64,000 bases of DNA from assembly GCF_030817015.1 (NCBI RefSeq), contig NZ_JAUSYS010000001.1:3534001-3598000 (forward strand), read 5' to 3'. Positions within the stretch are counted from its first letter, which is position 1. The number at the start of each line of letters is the position of its first letter. Of the stretch, positions 33,958-43,022 are shown one piece after another. A program made the translations under genes and the position numbers. Below the pieces are notes generated by a model that made no database searches, was not told where the DNA came from, and was given only the letters and a program-made list of their open reading frames with translations. The DNA is from Arthrobacter sp. V1I7. GTDB lineage: Bacteria; Actinomycetota; Actinomycetes; Actinomycetales; Micrococcaceae.

Positions 33958-35484
33958 ATGAACGAGATTGTTCCGGTCGTCGAGATGACCGGCATAGCTA
34001 TTGGGTTCCCTGGAGTTAAGGCCCTCGACGGCGTCGATTTCCGCCTCTTCCAGGGCGAAGTCCACGCCCTGATGGGCGAGAACGGTGCCGGTAAATCAAC
34101 GCTCATCAAGGCCCTGACCGGCGTCTACACCATCGATTCGGGCACCATCACCGTGCTCGGCGCAACGAAACGATTCGCATCCCCGGGAGAGTCCCAGGCA
34201 GCCGGCATCAGCACCGTCTACCAGGAAGTCAATCTCTGCCCCAATCTCACCGTCGAGGAAAACGTCCTGCTGGGCCGTGAGCCACGCCGCCGCGGATCCA
34301 TCGACTGGAAGCGCGTACGCACCCGGACCCGGGAGGTGCTGGCCGAGCTGCAGCTGGAGCACATTGATCCTGGCTCCTTGCTGTCCACACACTCGATCGC
34401 GGTCCAGCAGCTGATCGCCATCGCCCGCTCGGTGGAGATCAACGCCAAGGTCCTGATCCTGGACGAACCGACGTCGAGCCTGGACGCAGACGAGGTCAGC
34501 CAGCTTTTCCGCGTCATCAGGGATCTCCGCAACCGCGGCGTCGCCATCCTGTTCGTCTCACACTTCCTGGAGCAGGTCTACGAGATCTCCGACCGCATGA
34601 CGGTCCTGCGCAACGGCAAACTCGTGGGCGAGTACCTGACCCGGGACCTGTCCCGGATGAACCTCATCTCCAAGATGATCGGCAAGGACCTGGAAGCCCT
34701 CGCCGAACTCGACCAGTCACCGACCCGGACGGCTACCAACGCCCACGACGGCGGGACGCCGTTCCTTGAAGCCCGTGGCCTGGGGCGGAAAGGCTCCGTT
34801 TCCAACGTGGACCTGTCCATCCAGCCCGGCGAGGTGGTTGGCCTGGCGGGCCTGCTCGGAGCCGGCCGGACCGAGATTGCCCGGCTCTTCTTCGGAGCAG
34901 ACAAAGCCGACTCAGGCTCCATCAAAATCAAGGGTGCGCTCCAGAGAATCCGGTCACCCCGCACGGCGATCGACAAGCGCATCGGATTCTGTTCAGAGGA
35001 CCGCAAAGAGGAAGGCCTGATCGGCGACCTCACCGTCCGCGACAACCTGGTGCTGGCCATGCAGGCCACCAAGGGCTGGGTCCGCCGGATTCCCCGGAAG
35101 GTCCAGGACGAGCTGGTGGACGAGTACATCAAGGCCCTGGACATCCGGCCCGCCAACCCCGACGCCCTCATCCGGAACCTCAGCGGCGGGAACCAGCAAA
35201 AAGTCCTCCTGGCCCGCTGGCTGGTAACCCGCCCCGAACTCCTGATCCTCGACGAGCCCACCCGCGGCATCGACATCGGAGCCAAAACCCAGATCCAGAA
35301 ACTGGTCAGCCAACTGGCCGCCGACGGCATGTCCATCCTCTTCATCTCCTCCGAGCTGGAGGAAGTCCTACGGGTGAGCGACCGCATCGCCGTCATCAAG
35401 GACAGGGCGATGCTCGCCGAAATCACTAACGACGGCGTCTCCGTGGAAGACGTCATGACGGTCATCGCCGGAGGTACCAAGTGA
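33958..35484 (+). CDS. Sugar ABC transporter ATP-binding protein (YtfR/RbsA-like, two ABC domains)
   Basis: 508 residues from ATG 33958 (MNEIVPVVEM); the frame is open to 33901 but that part does not look family-like. Domain 1 has Walker A GENGAGKST and Walker B KVLILDEPTSSLD with a degenerate signature (LSTHSIAVQQLIAIAR). Domain 2 has a degenerate Walker A (GLLGAGRTE), a good signature NLSGGNQQKVLLARWL, and LLILDEPTRGID. This asymmetry is normal for CUT2 ATPases. It energises the two permeases that follow, whose first gene starts within its stop codon. Confidence 0.92.
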   Translation: MNEIVPVVEMTGIAIGFPGVKALDGVDFRLFQGEVHALMGENGAGKSTLIKALTGVYTIDSGTITVLGATKRFASPGESQAAGISTVYQEVNLCPNLTVEENVLLGREPRRRGSIDWKRVRTRTREVLAELQLEHIDPGSLLSTHSIAVQQLIAIARSVEINAKVLILDEPTSSLDADEVSQLFRVIRDLRNRGVAILFVSHFLEQVYEISDRMTVLRNGKLVGEYLTRDLSRMNLISKMIGKDLEALAELDQSPTRTATNAHDGGTPFLEARGLGRKGSVSNVDLSIQPGEVVGLAGLLGAGRTEIARLFFGADKADSGSIKIKGALQRIRSPRTAIDKRIGFCSEDRKEEGLIGDLTVRDNLVLAMQATKGWVRRIPRKVQDELVDEYIKALDIRPANPDALIRNLSGGNQQKVLLARWLVTRPELLILDEPTRGIDIGAKTQIQKLVSQLAADGMSILFISSELEEVLRVSDRIAVIKDRAMLAEITNDGVSVEDVMTVIAGGTK

Positions 35485-36512
35485 AAGACCTTTTCAAACA
35501 CCGCCTGGCATGGCCGGTGATGGCCCTGGCCGCACTTCTGCTGCTCAACCAGGTGTTCCGGCCCGACTTCCTGAGCCTGCGCATGCAGGACGGCCACCTC
35601 TACGGCAGCCTGATCGACATCATGCGCAACGGCGCCCCCACCATCCTCATTGCCCTTGGCATGACCCTGGTCATCGCCACCCGCGGCATCGACCTGTCGG
35701 TCGGAGCCGTAGTGGCGATCGCCGGCGCCGCCTCGTGCGCCTACATCGCGGCTTCCCCGGACCCCGGCTCCCCGGTAACGGCCGCCGTCGCCATGCTGAT
35801 CGCCGTCTTCGCCGGACTGGCGCTGGGCGCCTGGAACGGTTTCCTGGTATCCACCATCGGAGTGCAGCCGATCATCGCCACCCTGGTACTGATGACTGCC
35901 GGCCGCGGCATCGCCCAGCTGATCACCGGCGGCCAGATCGTCTCCGTATCCAACGACCACTACAAGGCCATCGGCGCCGGCTACTTCTTCACCCTTCCGA
36001 TCTCCATCCTGATCACCGCTGCCGTGTTTGTCCTCGCCGCGGTCCTCACCCGGCGCACGGCGTTGGGAACACTGATCGAAGCCGTAGGCATCAACCCCGT
36101 CGCCAGCCGCCTGGCCGGGCTGCGCTCACGGAACATCATCTGGACCGTCTACATCTTCAGCGCCGTGTGCGCCGCCGTCGCGGGCCTCATGATCAGCTCC
36201 AACGTCACCGCGGCCGACGCCAATAATGCCGGGCTCTACATCGAAATGGACGCGATCCTCGCCGTGGTAATCGGCGGCACCTCGCTGGCAGGCGGGCGGT
36301 ACACCCTGGTGGGAACCGTCGTCGGCGCCTTCATCATCCAGACGCTGACCACCACCGTCTACACGCTGGGGATCCCTCCCGAAGTGACCCTGGTGTTCAA
36401 AGCGCTGGTGGTCCTCACCGTGTGCCTGCTGCAGGCGCCGAAGGCACGGAACCTGCTCCGCAGCCTCAAGGCAGCACCCAAGCCCGCCGCAAAGGAAAAG
36501 GTGGCCGTCTGA
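35481..36512 (+). CDS. Sugar ABC transporter permease (YtfT-like)
   Basis: 343 residues from GTG 35481 with GGAGGT, overlapping the ATPase stop. About nine to ten membrane segments of the BPD_transp_2 family. Family hallmark GMTLVIATRGIDLSVGAVVA is present, as is NPVASRLAGLRSRNIIW and AVVIGGTSLAGGRYTLVGTVVG. Together with the next gene it forms a heterodimeric pore, as in the YtfT/YjfF pair rather than the RbsC homodimer. Confidence 0.92.
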   Translation: MKDLFKHRLAWPVMALAALLLLNQVFRPDFLSLRMQDGHLYGSLIDIMRNGAPTILIALGMTLVIATRGIDLSVGAVVAIAGAASCAYIAASPDPGSPVTAAVAMLIAVFAGLALGAWNGFLVSTIGVQPIIATLVLMTAGRGIAQLITGGQIVSVSNDHYKAIGAGYFFTLPISILITAAVFVLAAVLTRRTALGTLIEAVGINPVASRLAGLRSRNIIWTVYIFSAVCAAVAGLMISSNVTAADANNAGLYIEMDAILAVVIGGTSLAGGRYTLVGTVVGAFIIQTLTTTVYTLGIPPEVTLVFKALVVLTVCLLQAPKARNLLRSLKAAPKPAAKEKVAV

Positions 36513-37528
36513 TGTCCACGCTGTCTACGCTGTCGCAACCATCCGTCAAGAAGCCGAAGCCGGCGCGCAACCGCCTGCGCGGAGGCGCCCGCTACGCACC
36601 AACCCTGTCCACGGTGGGACTGTTCCTCGCCATGTTCGCCGTGGGTGCCGCGATGTACCCGAGCTTCCTCTCCGGCCAGGTCTTCCTGAACCTCTTTATC
36701 GACAATACGTTCCTGATAGTGCTGGCTGTGGGCATGACTTTTGTAATCCTCACCGGCGGCATCGATCTGTCCGTGGGGGCCGTCGTCGCGCTGTCCATGA
36801 TGGTGAGCGCCACGCTCCTGCAGCAAGGCTGGAACGCAGGGGCCGTCATTGTCCTGGTCCTGATGATCGGCGGAGGGCTGGGGCTCCTGATGGGGCTGAT
36901 CATCCAGTACTTCGACATCCAGCCGTTCATCGTGACACTGGCCGGCATGTTCCTGGCCCGCGGGCTCTGCTACGTCATCAGCCTCGATTCCATTCCGGTC
37001 ACCGAGGGGTTCTTCACCGGCATGGCGCAAGCGCAGATACCGCTCCCCGGAGACCTTTTTGTCTCCCCGGGCGTGCTCCTGGCCCTCGCAATCGTCGCCA
37101 TCGCGTTCTTCGTCCTGCACCACACCCGCTTTGGCCGGACCGTCTACGCCATCGGCGGCAACGAACACTCGGCCATGCTGATGGGCCTGGCGGTAACCCG
37201 CACCAAGGTCCTGGTCTACGCACTGAGCGGCCTCTGCTCCGCCATCGCGGGCATCCTGTTCTCCTTCTACAGCCTTTCCGGCTACAGCCTGGCGGCACAG
37301 GGCATGGAACTGGACGCCATCGCTGCTGTGGTCATCGGCGGCACCCTGCTTACCGGCGGCACAGGCTACGTCCTGGGATCCGTCGTCGGCGTTCTGGTGC
37401 TGGGGATTGTCCAGACGTTCATCGCCTACGACGGCACCCTCAGCTCGTGGTGGACCAAGATCGTCATTGGCGGCCTGCTCCTTGTCTTCATCCTCCTGCA
37501 GCGGCTCTTCGCGAGGAAGACCGGCTGA
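36512..37528 (+). CDS. Sugar ABC transporter permease (YjfF-like)
   Basis: 338 residues from ATG 36512 (MSTLSTLSQPS), overlapping the preceding stop as TGATG. BPD_transp_2 family with GMTFVILTGGIDLSVGAVVA, GGNEHSAMLMGLAVTRTK, and GGTLLTGGTGYVLGSVVGVL. The basic N terminus (VKKPKPARNRLRGG) is cytoplasmic. It is the partner of the YtfT-like permease. The last 20 bases before the GH43 gene are preceded by a C-rich spacer with short repeats. Confidence 0.92.
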   Translation: MSTLSTLSQPSVKKPKPARNRLRGGARYAPTLSTVGLFLAMFAVGAAMYPSFLSGQVFLNLFIDNTFLIVLAVGMTFVILTGGIDLSVGAVVALSMMVSATLLQQGWNAGAVIVLVLMIGGGLGLLMGLIIQYFDIQPFIVTLAGMFLARGLCYVISLDSIPVTEGFFTGMAQAQIPLPGDLFVSPGVLLALAIVAIAFFVLHHTRFGRTVYAIGGNEHSAMLMGLAVTRTKVLVYALSGLCSAIAGILFSFYSLSGYSLAAQGMELDAIAAVVIGGTLLTGGTGYVLGSVVGVLVLGIVQTFIAYDGTLSSWWTKIVIGGLLLVFILLQRLFARKTG

Positions 37529-37588
37529 CTGTTCCGCCTTGCCCGTTCCGCCTTTTCCGCCCGTTCCACCCCTCCCCCCTTCCGCACG

Positions 37589-37612
37589 CCCGCACACCCG
37601 CACACCCGCACA
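37589..37612 (+). repeat. Three 8-bp tandem repeats (CCCGCACA) in the permease-GH43 gap
   Basis: Three perfect units inside a pyrimidine-rich spacer (37530-37620) that also repeats TTCCGCC. Too short and without spacers for CRISPR. The length of this gap could vary between strains. Confidence 0.65.
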
Positions 37613-37633
37613 CGTCAAAAGGACCTTGCCAGC

Positions 37634-39085
37634 ATGAATGATTCCGTCAACTGCCAGTTGTCCCGCCGGTCCTTCCTCGGCTCCGGAACCGCAGCGGCCG
37701 CTGCCCTGGCCGTCGGGGCCGCCGGAGGCGGAGCCCTGCTTGGGGCGCCCGCTGCCGCCGCCGCCAACACGGTGCCCCTCATCAATCCGGTGGTCCCGCA
37801 GCGGGCAGACCCATGGCTGATGAAACACACGGACGGCAGGTACTACTTCACCGCCTCCGTACCCGAGTACAACCGCCTCATTGTGCGCTCTTCCCCCACG
37901 ATTGCGGGACTGGGCAGCGCGCCTGAATCGGTCGTCTGGACGCGGCCCGCCACCGGAACCATGGGCGGGCACATCTGGGCTCCTGAACTGCACCACTTCG
38001 ACGGCCAATGGCACATTTACTTCGCCGCCGGAGACAGCGTGGACGTCTTCCGGGTGCGGATCTACGTGATCTCCACCGAGGACGCCGATCCTACTACAGC
38101 GGTCTGGGGACCGCCGATCCGGGTGTACACCCATGCGGACACCTTTGCCCTGGATGCCACCACTTTCGAGCACTCGGGCACGCGTTACCTGCTGTGGGCC
38201 CAAGGCGACGCCGGCGTGAACTCCAGCCTCTTCATCGCGTCCATGTCGTCACCGTCAACGCTTTCCAGCACCCCGGTCCGCATTGCGGTTCCCACGCTGG
38301 AGTGGGAGACCCGGGGGTACAAGGTGAACGAAGGTCCCGCTGTGATCAAGCGGAACGGCCGGATTTTTGTCACCTTCTCCGCCAGCGCCACTGACGCCAA
38401 CTACTGCATGGGCCTGCTGGCGGCCGATGCCACCGCGGATCTGCTGAGCCCGGATTCCTGGGTGAAGACCCCCACGCCCGTGTTTGTCACCAACGAAGGC
38501 TCGAAGCAATATGGGCCCGGCCACAACTCCTTCACCGTGGACGAGGCCGGCAACGACATGCTGGTTTACCACGCCAGGTCCTACCGGGAAATCGCCGGCG
38601 ATCCGCTCTACGATCCCAACCGCCACGCTCGGGTCCAGCGGATGTACTGGAACCCAGACGGAACACCGGACTTCGGCGTTCCGGTAGGCGACGGCGAGCT
38701 CCCCGTACGCCTGGAGCCCGCCTCAGCCACCGGCAGCTTCCTGGCCCACGACGGAACGGTGATCACCGCTGCCACCTCTCCCGCCCTCGGCGCATCCCAG
38801 TTCCGCATCGCATCCGGATACGCCAAGAAGAACTCCGTGGTCATCGAGCCCGTCCTGGCCAAAGACCACTACCTCCGGGCGCAGGGGTCCACGGTGAACA
38901 TCGCGGCCACGGAAGGGTCCTCCTCTGCCTTCCTCAAACGGAGCGGCCTCTCGGACGCTGCCGGAGCCTCCTTCGAGTCAGTCGACCAGCCAGGCTCCTA
39001 CCTGGTGCTCCGCCACGGCGTACTCGCTTTGGCCAAGGTTGCCAAGGGCGAACGGCCAGCGGCCACGTTCTTCCTGGGTTCCTGA
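37634..39085 (+). CDS. Secreted GH43-family glycosidase with AbfB-like C terminus
   Basis: 483 residues. Tat-type signal (CQLSRRSFLGSGTAAAAALA) with cleavage after GAPAAAAA. The five-bladed GH43 propeller starts at LINPVVPQRADPWLMKHTDG (base Asp in ADPW), has GGHIWAPELHHFDGQWHIYF (pKa-modulating region), and YKVNEGPAVIKRNGRIF with the acid Glu. GPGHNSFTVDEAG is also typical. The C-terminal 120 residues (SFLAHDGTV to SFESVDQPGSYLVLRHG) resemble an AbfB/CBM42 arabinofuranose-binding module. It probably releases arabinose from arabinan and feeds the neighbouring importer. Confidence 0.88.
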   Translation: MNDSVNCQLSRRSFLGSGTAAAAALAVGAAGGGALLGAPAAAAANTVPLINPVVPQRADPWLMKHTDGRYYFTASVPEYNRLIVRSSPTIAGLGSAPESVVWTRPATGTMGGHIWAPELHHFDGQWHIYFAAGDSVDVFRVRIYVISTEDADPTTAVWGPPIRVYTHADTFALDATTFEHSGTRYLLWAQGDAGVNSSLFIASMSSPSTLSSTPVRIAVPTLEWETRGYKVNEGPAVIKRNGRIFVTFSASATDANYCMGLLAADATADLLSPDSWVKTPTPVFVTNEGSKQYGPGHNSFTVDEAGNDMLVYHARSYREIAGDPLYDPNRHARVQRMYWNPDGTPDFGVPVGDGELPVRLEPASATGSFLAHDGTVITAATSPALGASQFRIASGYAKKNSVVIEPVLAKDHYLRAQGSTVNIAATEGSSSAFLKRSGLSDAAGASFESVDQPGSYLVLRHGVLALAKVAKGERPAATFFLGS

Positions 39086-39103
39086 ACGGGACAGACCCTT
39101 CAT

Positions 39104-39193
39104 GAGGTCTGCCGTCATCTCGAGATCGCCGGCTCGACGTGGCATCGCTGGCCCGCCCAGTACGGCCGGATGAAGCTCCAACGCGAGACGGTT
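39104..39193 (+). pseudogene. IS3-family OrfA fragment
   Basis: The + strand reads EVCRHLEIAGSTWHRWPAQY then GRMKLQRETV, which closely matches the usual HTH part of IS3 OrfA (CRELEIS-ATYHRWRNQYGGMK). The frame lacks both the N terminus and the following leucine zipper, and no OrfB was found. A 30-codon relic just after the GH43 gene. Confidence 0.6.
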
Positions 39194-39602
39194 GAAGGGG
39201 CTCGACCACGGAGAACGCCCGGCGGTTTTGGTGCGCTGTCAGCAGCGTTCAGTCACTTGATTCCGTTGTCGTGTTGATGCTGGCCGTGGCGGGGGCCGCC
39301 TCGGCCAGCGGATAGCCGAGAGCAGCGCTGAGCGCATTGGCAACGTGCACGGCCGGGTCCTCGCAGGGGCCGTCGGTGCGTCCATCGGCCACGGTCGCCG
39401 CGTCGGCGGGACATTCGCCTAACTTGATGTCGCTGTTGAAAGAGCGGGTTCCACGCCCAGGCATTGGATTCTTCGACCTCGGCACCTACCATGTCTGCGG
39501 CTACCTTCCCGTCGTGCCCGGCGGCGGTTTCGGGGTGGCCAGTGATGGCGGACGGGCTTTACACAGCAATCCGAATCACGTCCACTCAAGTCCCGCGGAG
39601 AC
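39194..39602. other. Gap with no recognised gene
   Basis: A minus-strand frame at 39249-39485 (78 codons) reads GPCEDPAVHVANALSAALGY and ends INTTTESSD; it has protein-like composition but no family could be named and no ribosome site stands out. It may be the end of a truncated gene. Lies between two transposition relics. Confidence 0.35.
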
Positions 39603-39845
39603 CTAATGGTCCTGATCTGCCAATTGAACTTTTGATAGAGCTCTGCTGACGCTCATCCGTCCAACCCCCAAGGCTTGGGCAATTTCTGTGATGGGTGCGT
39701 TGTCCGCGTACATGGTGCGGGCAGCCTTGATCTTGGCTTCGGTCATTGTGGCGGGGTCGTCCACCGACGCGGCCGCGTGCCCTTGCTGCATCGAGGCCAG
39801 CACGGGTCCGTTCGAGCATTCTGCTTCGTTCATGCTCAGCGATGG
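39603..39845 (-). pseudogene. Serine recombinase (resolvase/invertase) C-terminal remnant
   Basis: Minus strand: AEHERSRMLERTRAGLDAAR then ARGRVGGRP is the end of the catalytic domain with its long helix, followed after one extra C (GACCCCGCC) in another frame by MTEAKIKAARTMYADNAPIT and EIAQALGVGRMSVSRALSK, the C-terminal HTH of Tn3-type resolvases and Pin/Hin invertases. The N-terminal catalytic Ser part is missing; the sequence changes at about 39845 into the ROK kinase gene on the other strand. Non-functional. Confidence 0.8.
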
Positions 39846-40711
39846 GCACCGGCAACGAGATAGTGGACCGACGCACGGTGCCCACCCCAGAAACATCCGT
39901 TGAGGGTTCCGCCGCCGAATTTCTCGCCGCCCACATTGCCCAGGTAACCCGGGGGCGCGAAATCGCGGCCACCGGAATTTGTGCCAGCGGCCCGGTGGAC
40001 CCGGACGGAGTTATCCGCAACCCTGATACGCTGCCGGCATTCACCGGACTGCCCATTGTCGCCGACCTTCTTGATGCTTTCGGTGTACCGGTCGTCACCG
40101 ACAATGACGCCGTATGTGCTGCTCTCGCCGAGCAGCGCATTGGCGCCGCCCAAGGGGCATCCAGCCTGCTGCACATCACACTCGGCACCGGAATCGGCGC
40201 CTGCCTCCTGACACATGGGATGCCGCTGCGCGGCGGCGACGGCATGCACCCCGAAAGCGGACACATCTCCGTCCGCATCCCCACCCCGCCCTGCTATTGC
40301 GGACGCGAAGCTTGTTGGGAACAAGCCGCTTCGCGGCAGGCACTTCAGCGGACGGCAGCGTCACTGCTCGGAAAGGACCCGACAGACCAGGCCGCCATTG
40401 CCGAACTGGCAGCACTCGCCGATAACGGAGAGGCGCCAGCAGCCGGAGTCTTCCATGACTTCGGCCTCGCCGTCGCCGACGGCCTCAGCACGCTACTTGC
40501 CGTCTACAGGCCGCAAGCCGTGGTCCTGGGCGGCAGCGGCGCCGACCACTTCCGCATCTACAAGGCCACCGTTACCCAGGCACTCAGTCGGCTCGGGGAC
40601 TGGATACCAAAAGACACTCTCGCGAAAACGAAGCTCGACGACTACGGCGGAGCAACCGGAGCAGCGTTTCTCGCCCTGACTGCTGTCGATCCCCGCAAGG
40701 ACGGATCCTGA
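39839..40711 (+). pseudogene. ROK family sugar kinase lacking its N terminus
   Basis: From about ATG 39839 the frame reads GTGNEIVDRRTVPTP and continues as a good ROK kinase for 290 residues: ATGICASGPVDPDGVIRNPD, VVTDNDAVCAALAEQRIG (catalytic Asp), ITLGTGIGACLLTHGMPLRG, GHISVRIPTPPCYCGREACW (zinc motif CxCGxxxC) and AVVLGGSGADHF. What is missing is the first 15-20 residues with the DxGGT ATP-binding loop, replaced by the serine recombinase remnant. Without that loop kinase activity is not expected, so I treat it as a truncated gene. Confidence 0.75.
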
Positions 40712-41022
40712 AAACCAAGGAAGGAAAAAGCACTACGCGGAACAGACGCTGAACGTGGGAGCCCGCAGCAGGTATCGACAATGGTGCTCTCCTTCACGTA
40801 GGAGGGATCTGTGCTTGGGACTTCGGCGCCATAATTTCCTCGAGGTGTTATACCCGATCACGGCGCGTCCTGCGGAACCCCTCCTGAGCGCTTGCTCCGC
40901 AAGGGGCTGCTGGACGACGCCGGCCCGCTCGTCCTGGCTGCCCGGGCCTTCGCGGCGGCAAGCTGATCGGTGGCTTCTGAGCAACTGACCGCGGTCACGG
41001 CCGCTGGAAGAGTCTGGCGCGT
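40712..41022. other. Gap without a recognisable gene
   Basis: No gene seen. The segment 40880-40975 reads LLRKGLLDDAGPLVLAARAF on the + strand, protein-like but without start or family. Probably debris connected with the remnant that follows. Confidence 0.35.
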
Positions 41023-41239
41023 TATGAGTACGACTTCGGCGACAGCTGGCTCACCTTCTCGAGCTGGTTTTCCGCCGGCCCTCGGACTCGGCAGATCCGA
41101 CCGCGCGGCAGATCGAAGGCGCCGGCGCGCTCCACTGGAAGATTCCGGAGGCTTCACTGGGTTCCAGGAGATTCTGGAAGCCCAGGCCGACCCGTCCCGC
41201 CCTGATCACCCCGACACGCCACGTGGGTGGCCGCGATGA
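41023..41239 (+). pseudogene. Plasmid pRiA4b ORF-3-like (IS1096 TnpR family) remnant
   Basis: The + strand reads YEYDFGDSW, the hallmark of pRiA4b ORF-3 family proteins, and after a frame change EDSGGFTGFQEILEAQADPS then RPDHPDTPRGW, matching the family's later PPEDCGG..GY..LLEALADPDHPEH block. The parts lie in different frames and no complete gene can be rebuilt. It is another sign of mobile-DNA debris here. Confidence 0.6.
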
Positions 41240-41366
41240 CCGGCACGAACGAGCCTTTTGACCCTGTGCGGAGTCGCCAGCGACCACCGCATGAAGCGCA
41301 CAATGGTACTGCTCCAAGATCAGATCGAAAGGCCTGGGCATTGGTACCCAGAACTTGCAAGCGTTA

Positions 41367-43022
41367 CTAGACCCGCGCTGCTATCTCGGAGCTCGCGTAA
41401 ACCGTCTCCCCACCGAGTAGGGTCCGTGCCACCCGCACCCGATCAAAGCTTTCGGAACCCTCGATCGGCCCTGTGAGAATCACTAGGTCCGCCAGCTTTC
41501 CAACTTGAAGACTCCCGATCTCGTTCGCGATGCCCGAGGCCTCGGCCGACCCGAGCGTGTACGCACGGATACCGTCGTCGATACTCAGCCGCTCCTCCGG
41601 CTGCGCGGGTGTGCGCGATTCAGCGTTCAGCGCGTGCAGGTCCGCGGTTGGGGCTGTGCGCGTACAAGCCGTGTGCAGTCCCCACAGAGGGTCCGGACTG
41701 GTTACTGGCCAATCGCTGCCCATCGCGAGGTGTGCTCCGGCGTTGCGGAGGGACCCGAAGGGAAAGTGATGGCGCGCTCGGCCTTCCCCAATAAGCGGGA
41801 ACTTCCGCTCGAGAATTTATTGGTCATTCCTTGCCCACAGCGGTTGCAGATTGGCCGTAACGTCCAACTCGGCAAATCGACCGAAGTCGGCAGGGTTGAC
41901 GACGTCGAGGTGAGCTATCTGGTGCCCTTGACCTGGGCCGTTCCGGCGCCGGGCGTGGGCGACCGCATCTAGGCACTCGCGTACAGCACGATCTCCGACG
42001 CCATGGAAGTGGATGCTTAGTCCGGCCGCATCGAGCTCCGCTGTGATACCCGCGAGATGCTCAGGGCTGATGACTGAATCGCCTCGGGCTTCGGGGTGCA
42101 CTCCTGTGTAGGGCTCGATGAGTGCGGCGGTGCAGTTCTCGCAGATGCCGTCCTGCATGATCTTCACGCTGCGAATCTCGAAGCCGGCCTCAGCGGCGGC
42201 CCGAATCTTTTCGAGCATCTCGGGGATGTAATCGGATCCCGCCGCCGGAGGCCACCACATGGAACCCGTCACCCTAGCCCGCAGCGAATCGTCTGCGATG
42301 GTCTCGATATACGCCGGAAGGGAGTCCGGCAGGGTCAGGTAGGCGCCGAGGATCGCGTCATGCCACGCCGTGATGCCAAGGGAGAACAGGTGCTGCTGGG
42401 CCGTCAGCAGCCCTCGGCGGAGATCCTCGGGGCGGTGCGGAGGGACGAGCCGGGACACGAGCTCACCGGCGGCGTCCATGAGGACGCCAGTTGCCTCGCC
42501 ATGCTCGTCACGGACGATTCGGCCTGCAGTCGGATCAGGTGTTTCCCTGGTGATGCCGGCTAGGCGGAGAGCCTCCGTGTTGGCCCAAACTCCGTGCGCG
42601 TCGTGGCTTGTGAAGACAGCAGGCCTGTCAGGCACAAGCTCATCGAGTAACTGCCGTGTGGGTAGACCGCCCGTGAATACGTCACCGAACCAACCGGACC
42701 CCACAACCCATTCTTCGTCGTTCACCAAGGCAAAATCCCGAATGATCCCGGCGTATCCCTCGAGAGAATGTGCAGCGTCCAGGTTGCAACCGAGAAGCGC
42801 TAGTCCACCCGCTTGAGCGTGAATGTGTCCGTCATGGAAACCGGGCAATACGGCGGCGCCCGCAACCTCTATGTGTTCGGTCTCCGCAACCGCAAGCGCG
42901 AGGATCTCCTCATCGTTGCCGACGGCGGCGATTACCCCGTTCGCGAGGGCCAGCGCTGTGGCGCGACTGCGGTCAGGAGACCACAGTTGAGCACCCGTGA
43001 TGATCACGTTTGGAGCGCTCAT
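41367..43022 (-). pseudogene. Amidohydrolase family 3 (YtcJ-like), interrupted by one nonsense codon
   Basis: From ATG 43022 (overlapping the NCS1 permease stop) the frame codes a typical amidohydrolase: VIITGAQLWSPDRS, metal site PGFHDGHIHAQAGG, VGSGWFGDVF, VKIMQDGICENCTAALIEPY, and LSIHFHGVGDRAVRECLDA. Codon 402 (41817-41819) is TAA. Beyond it the same frame continues without shift into the family's C terminus: HFPFGSLRNAGAHLAMGSDW, SIDDGIRAYTLGSAEASGIA, and GSLQVGKLADLVIL. Full length would be 551 residues. The truncated product lacks the catalytic Asp of GSDW. A recent mutation, suppressed stop or sequencing error are all possible. Confidence 0.85.

Noticed and set aside
37589..37612. Tandem CCCGCACA repeats considered as a CRISPR start
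   Set aside because: Units are 8 bp without unique spacers and there are no cas genes.
36359..38203. Long minus-strand open frame across the permease and GH43 genes
   Set aside because: Antisense shadow of two clear genes, low-complexity His/Asp/Gly-rich translation, no ribosome site.
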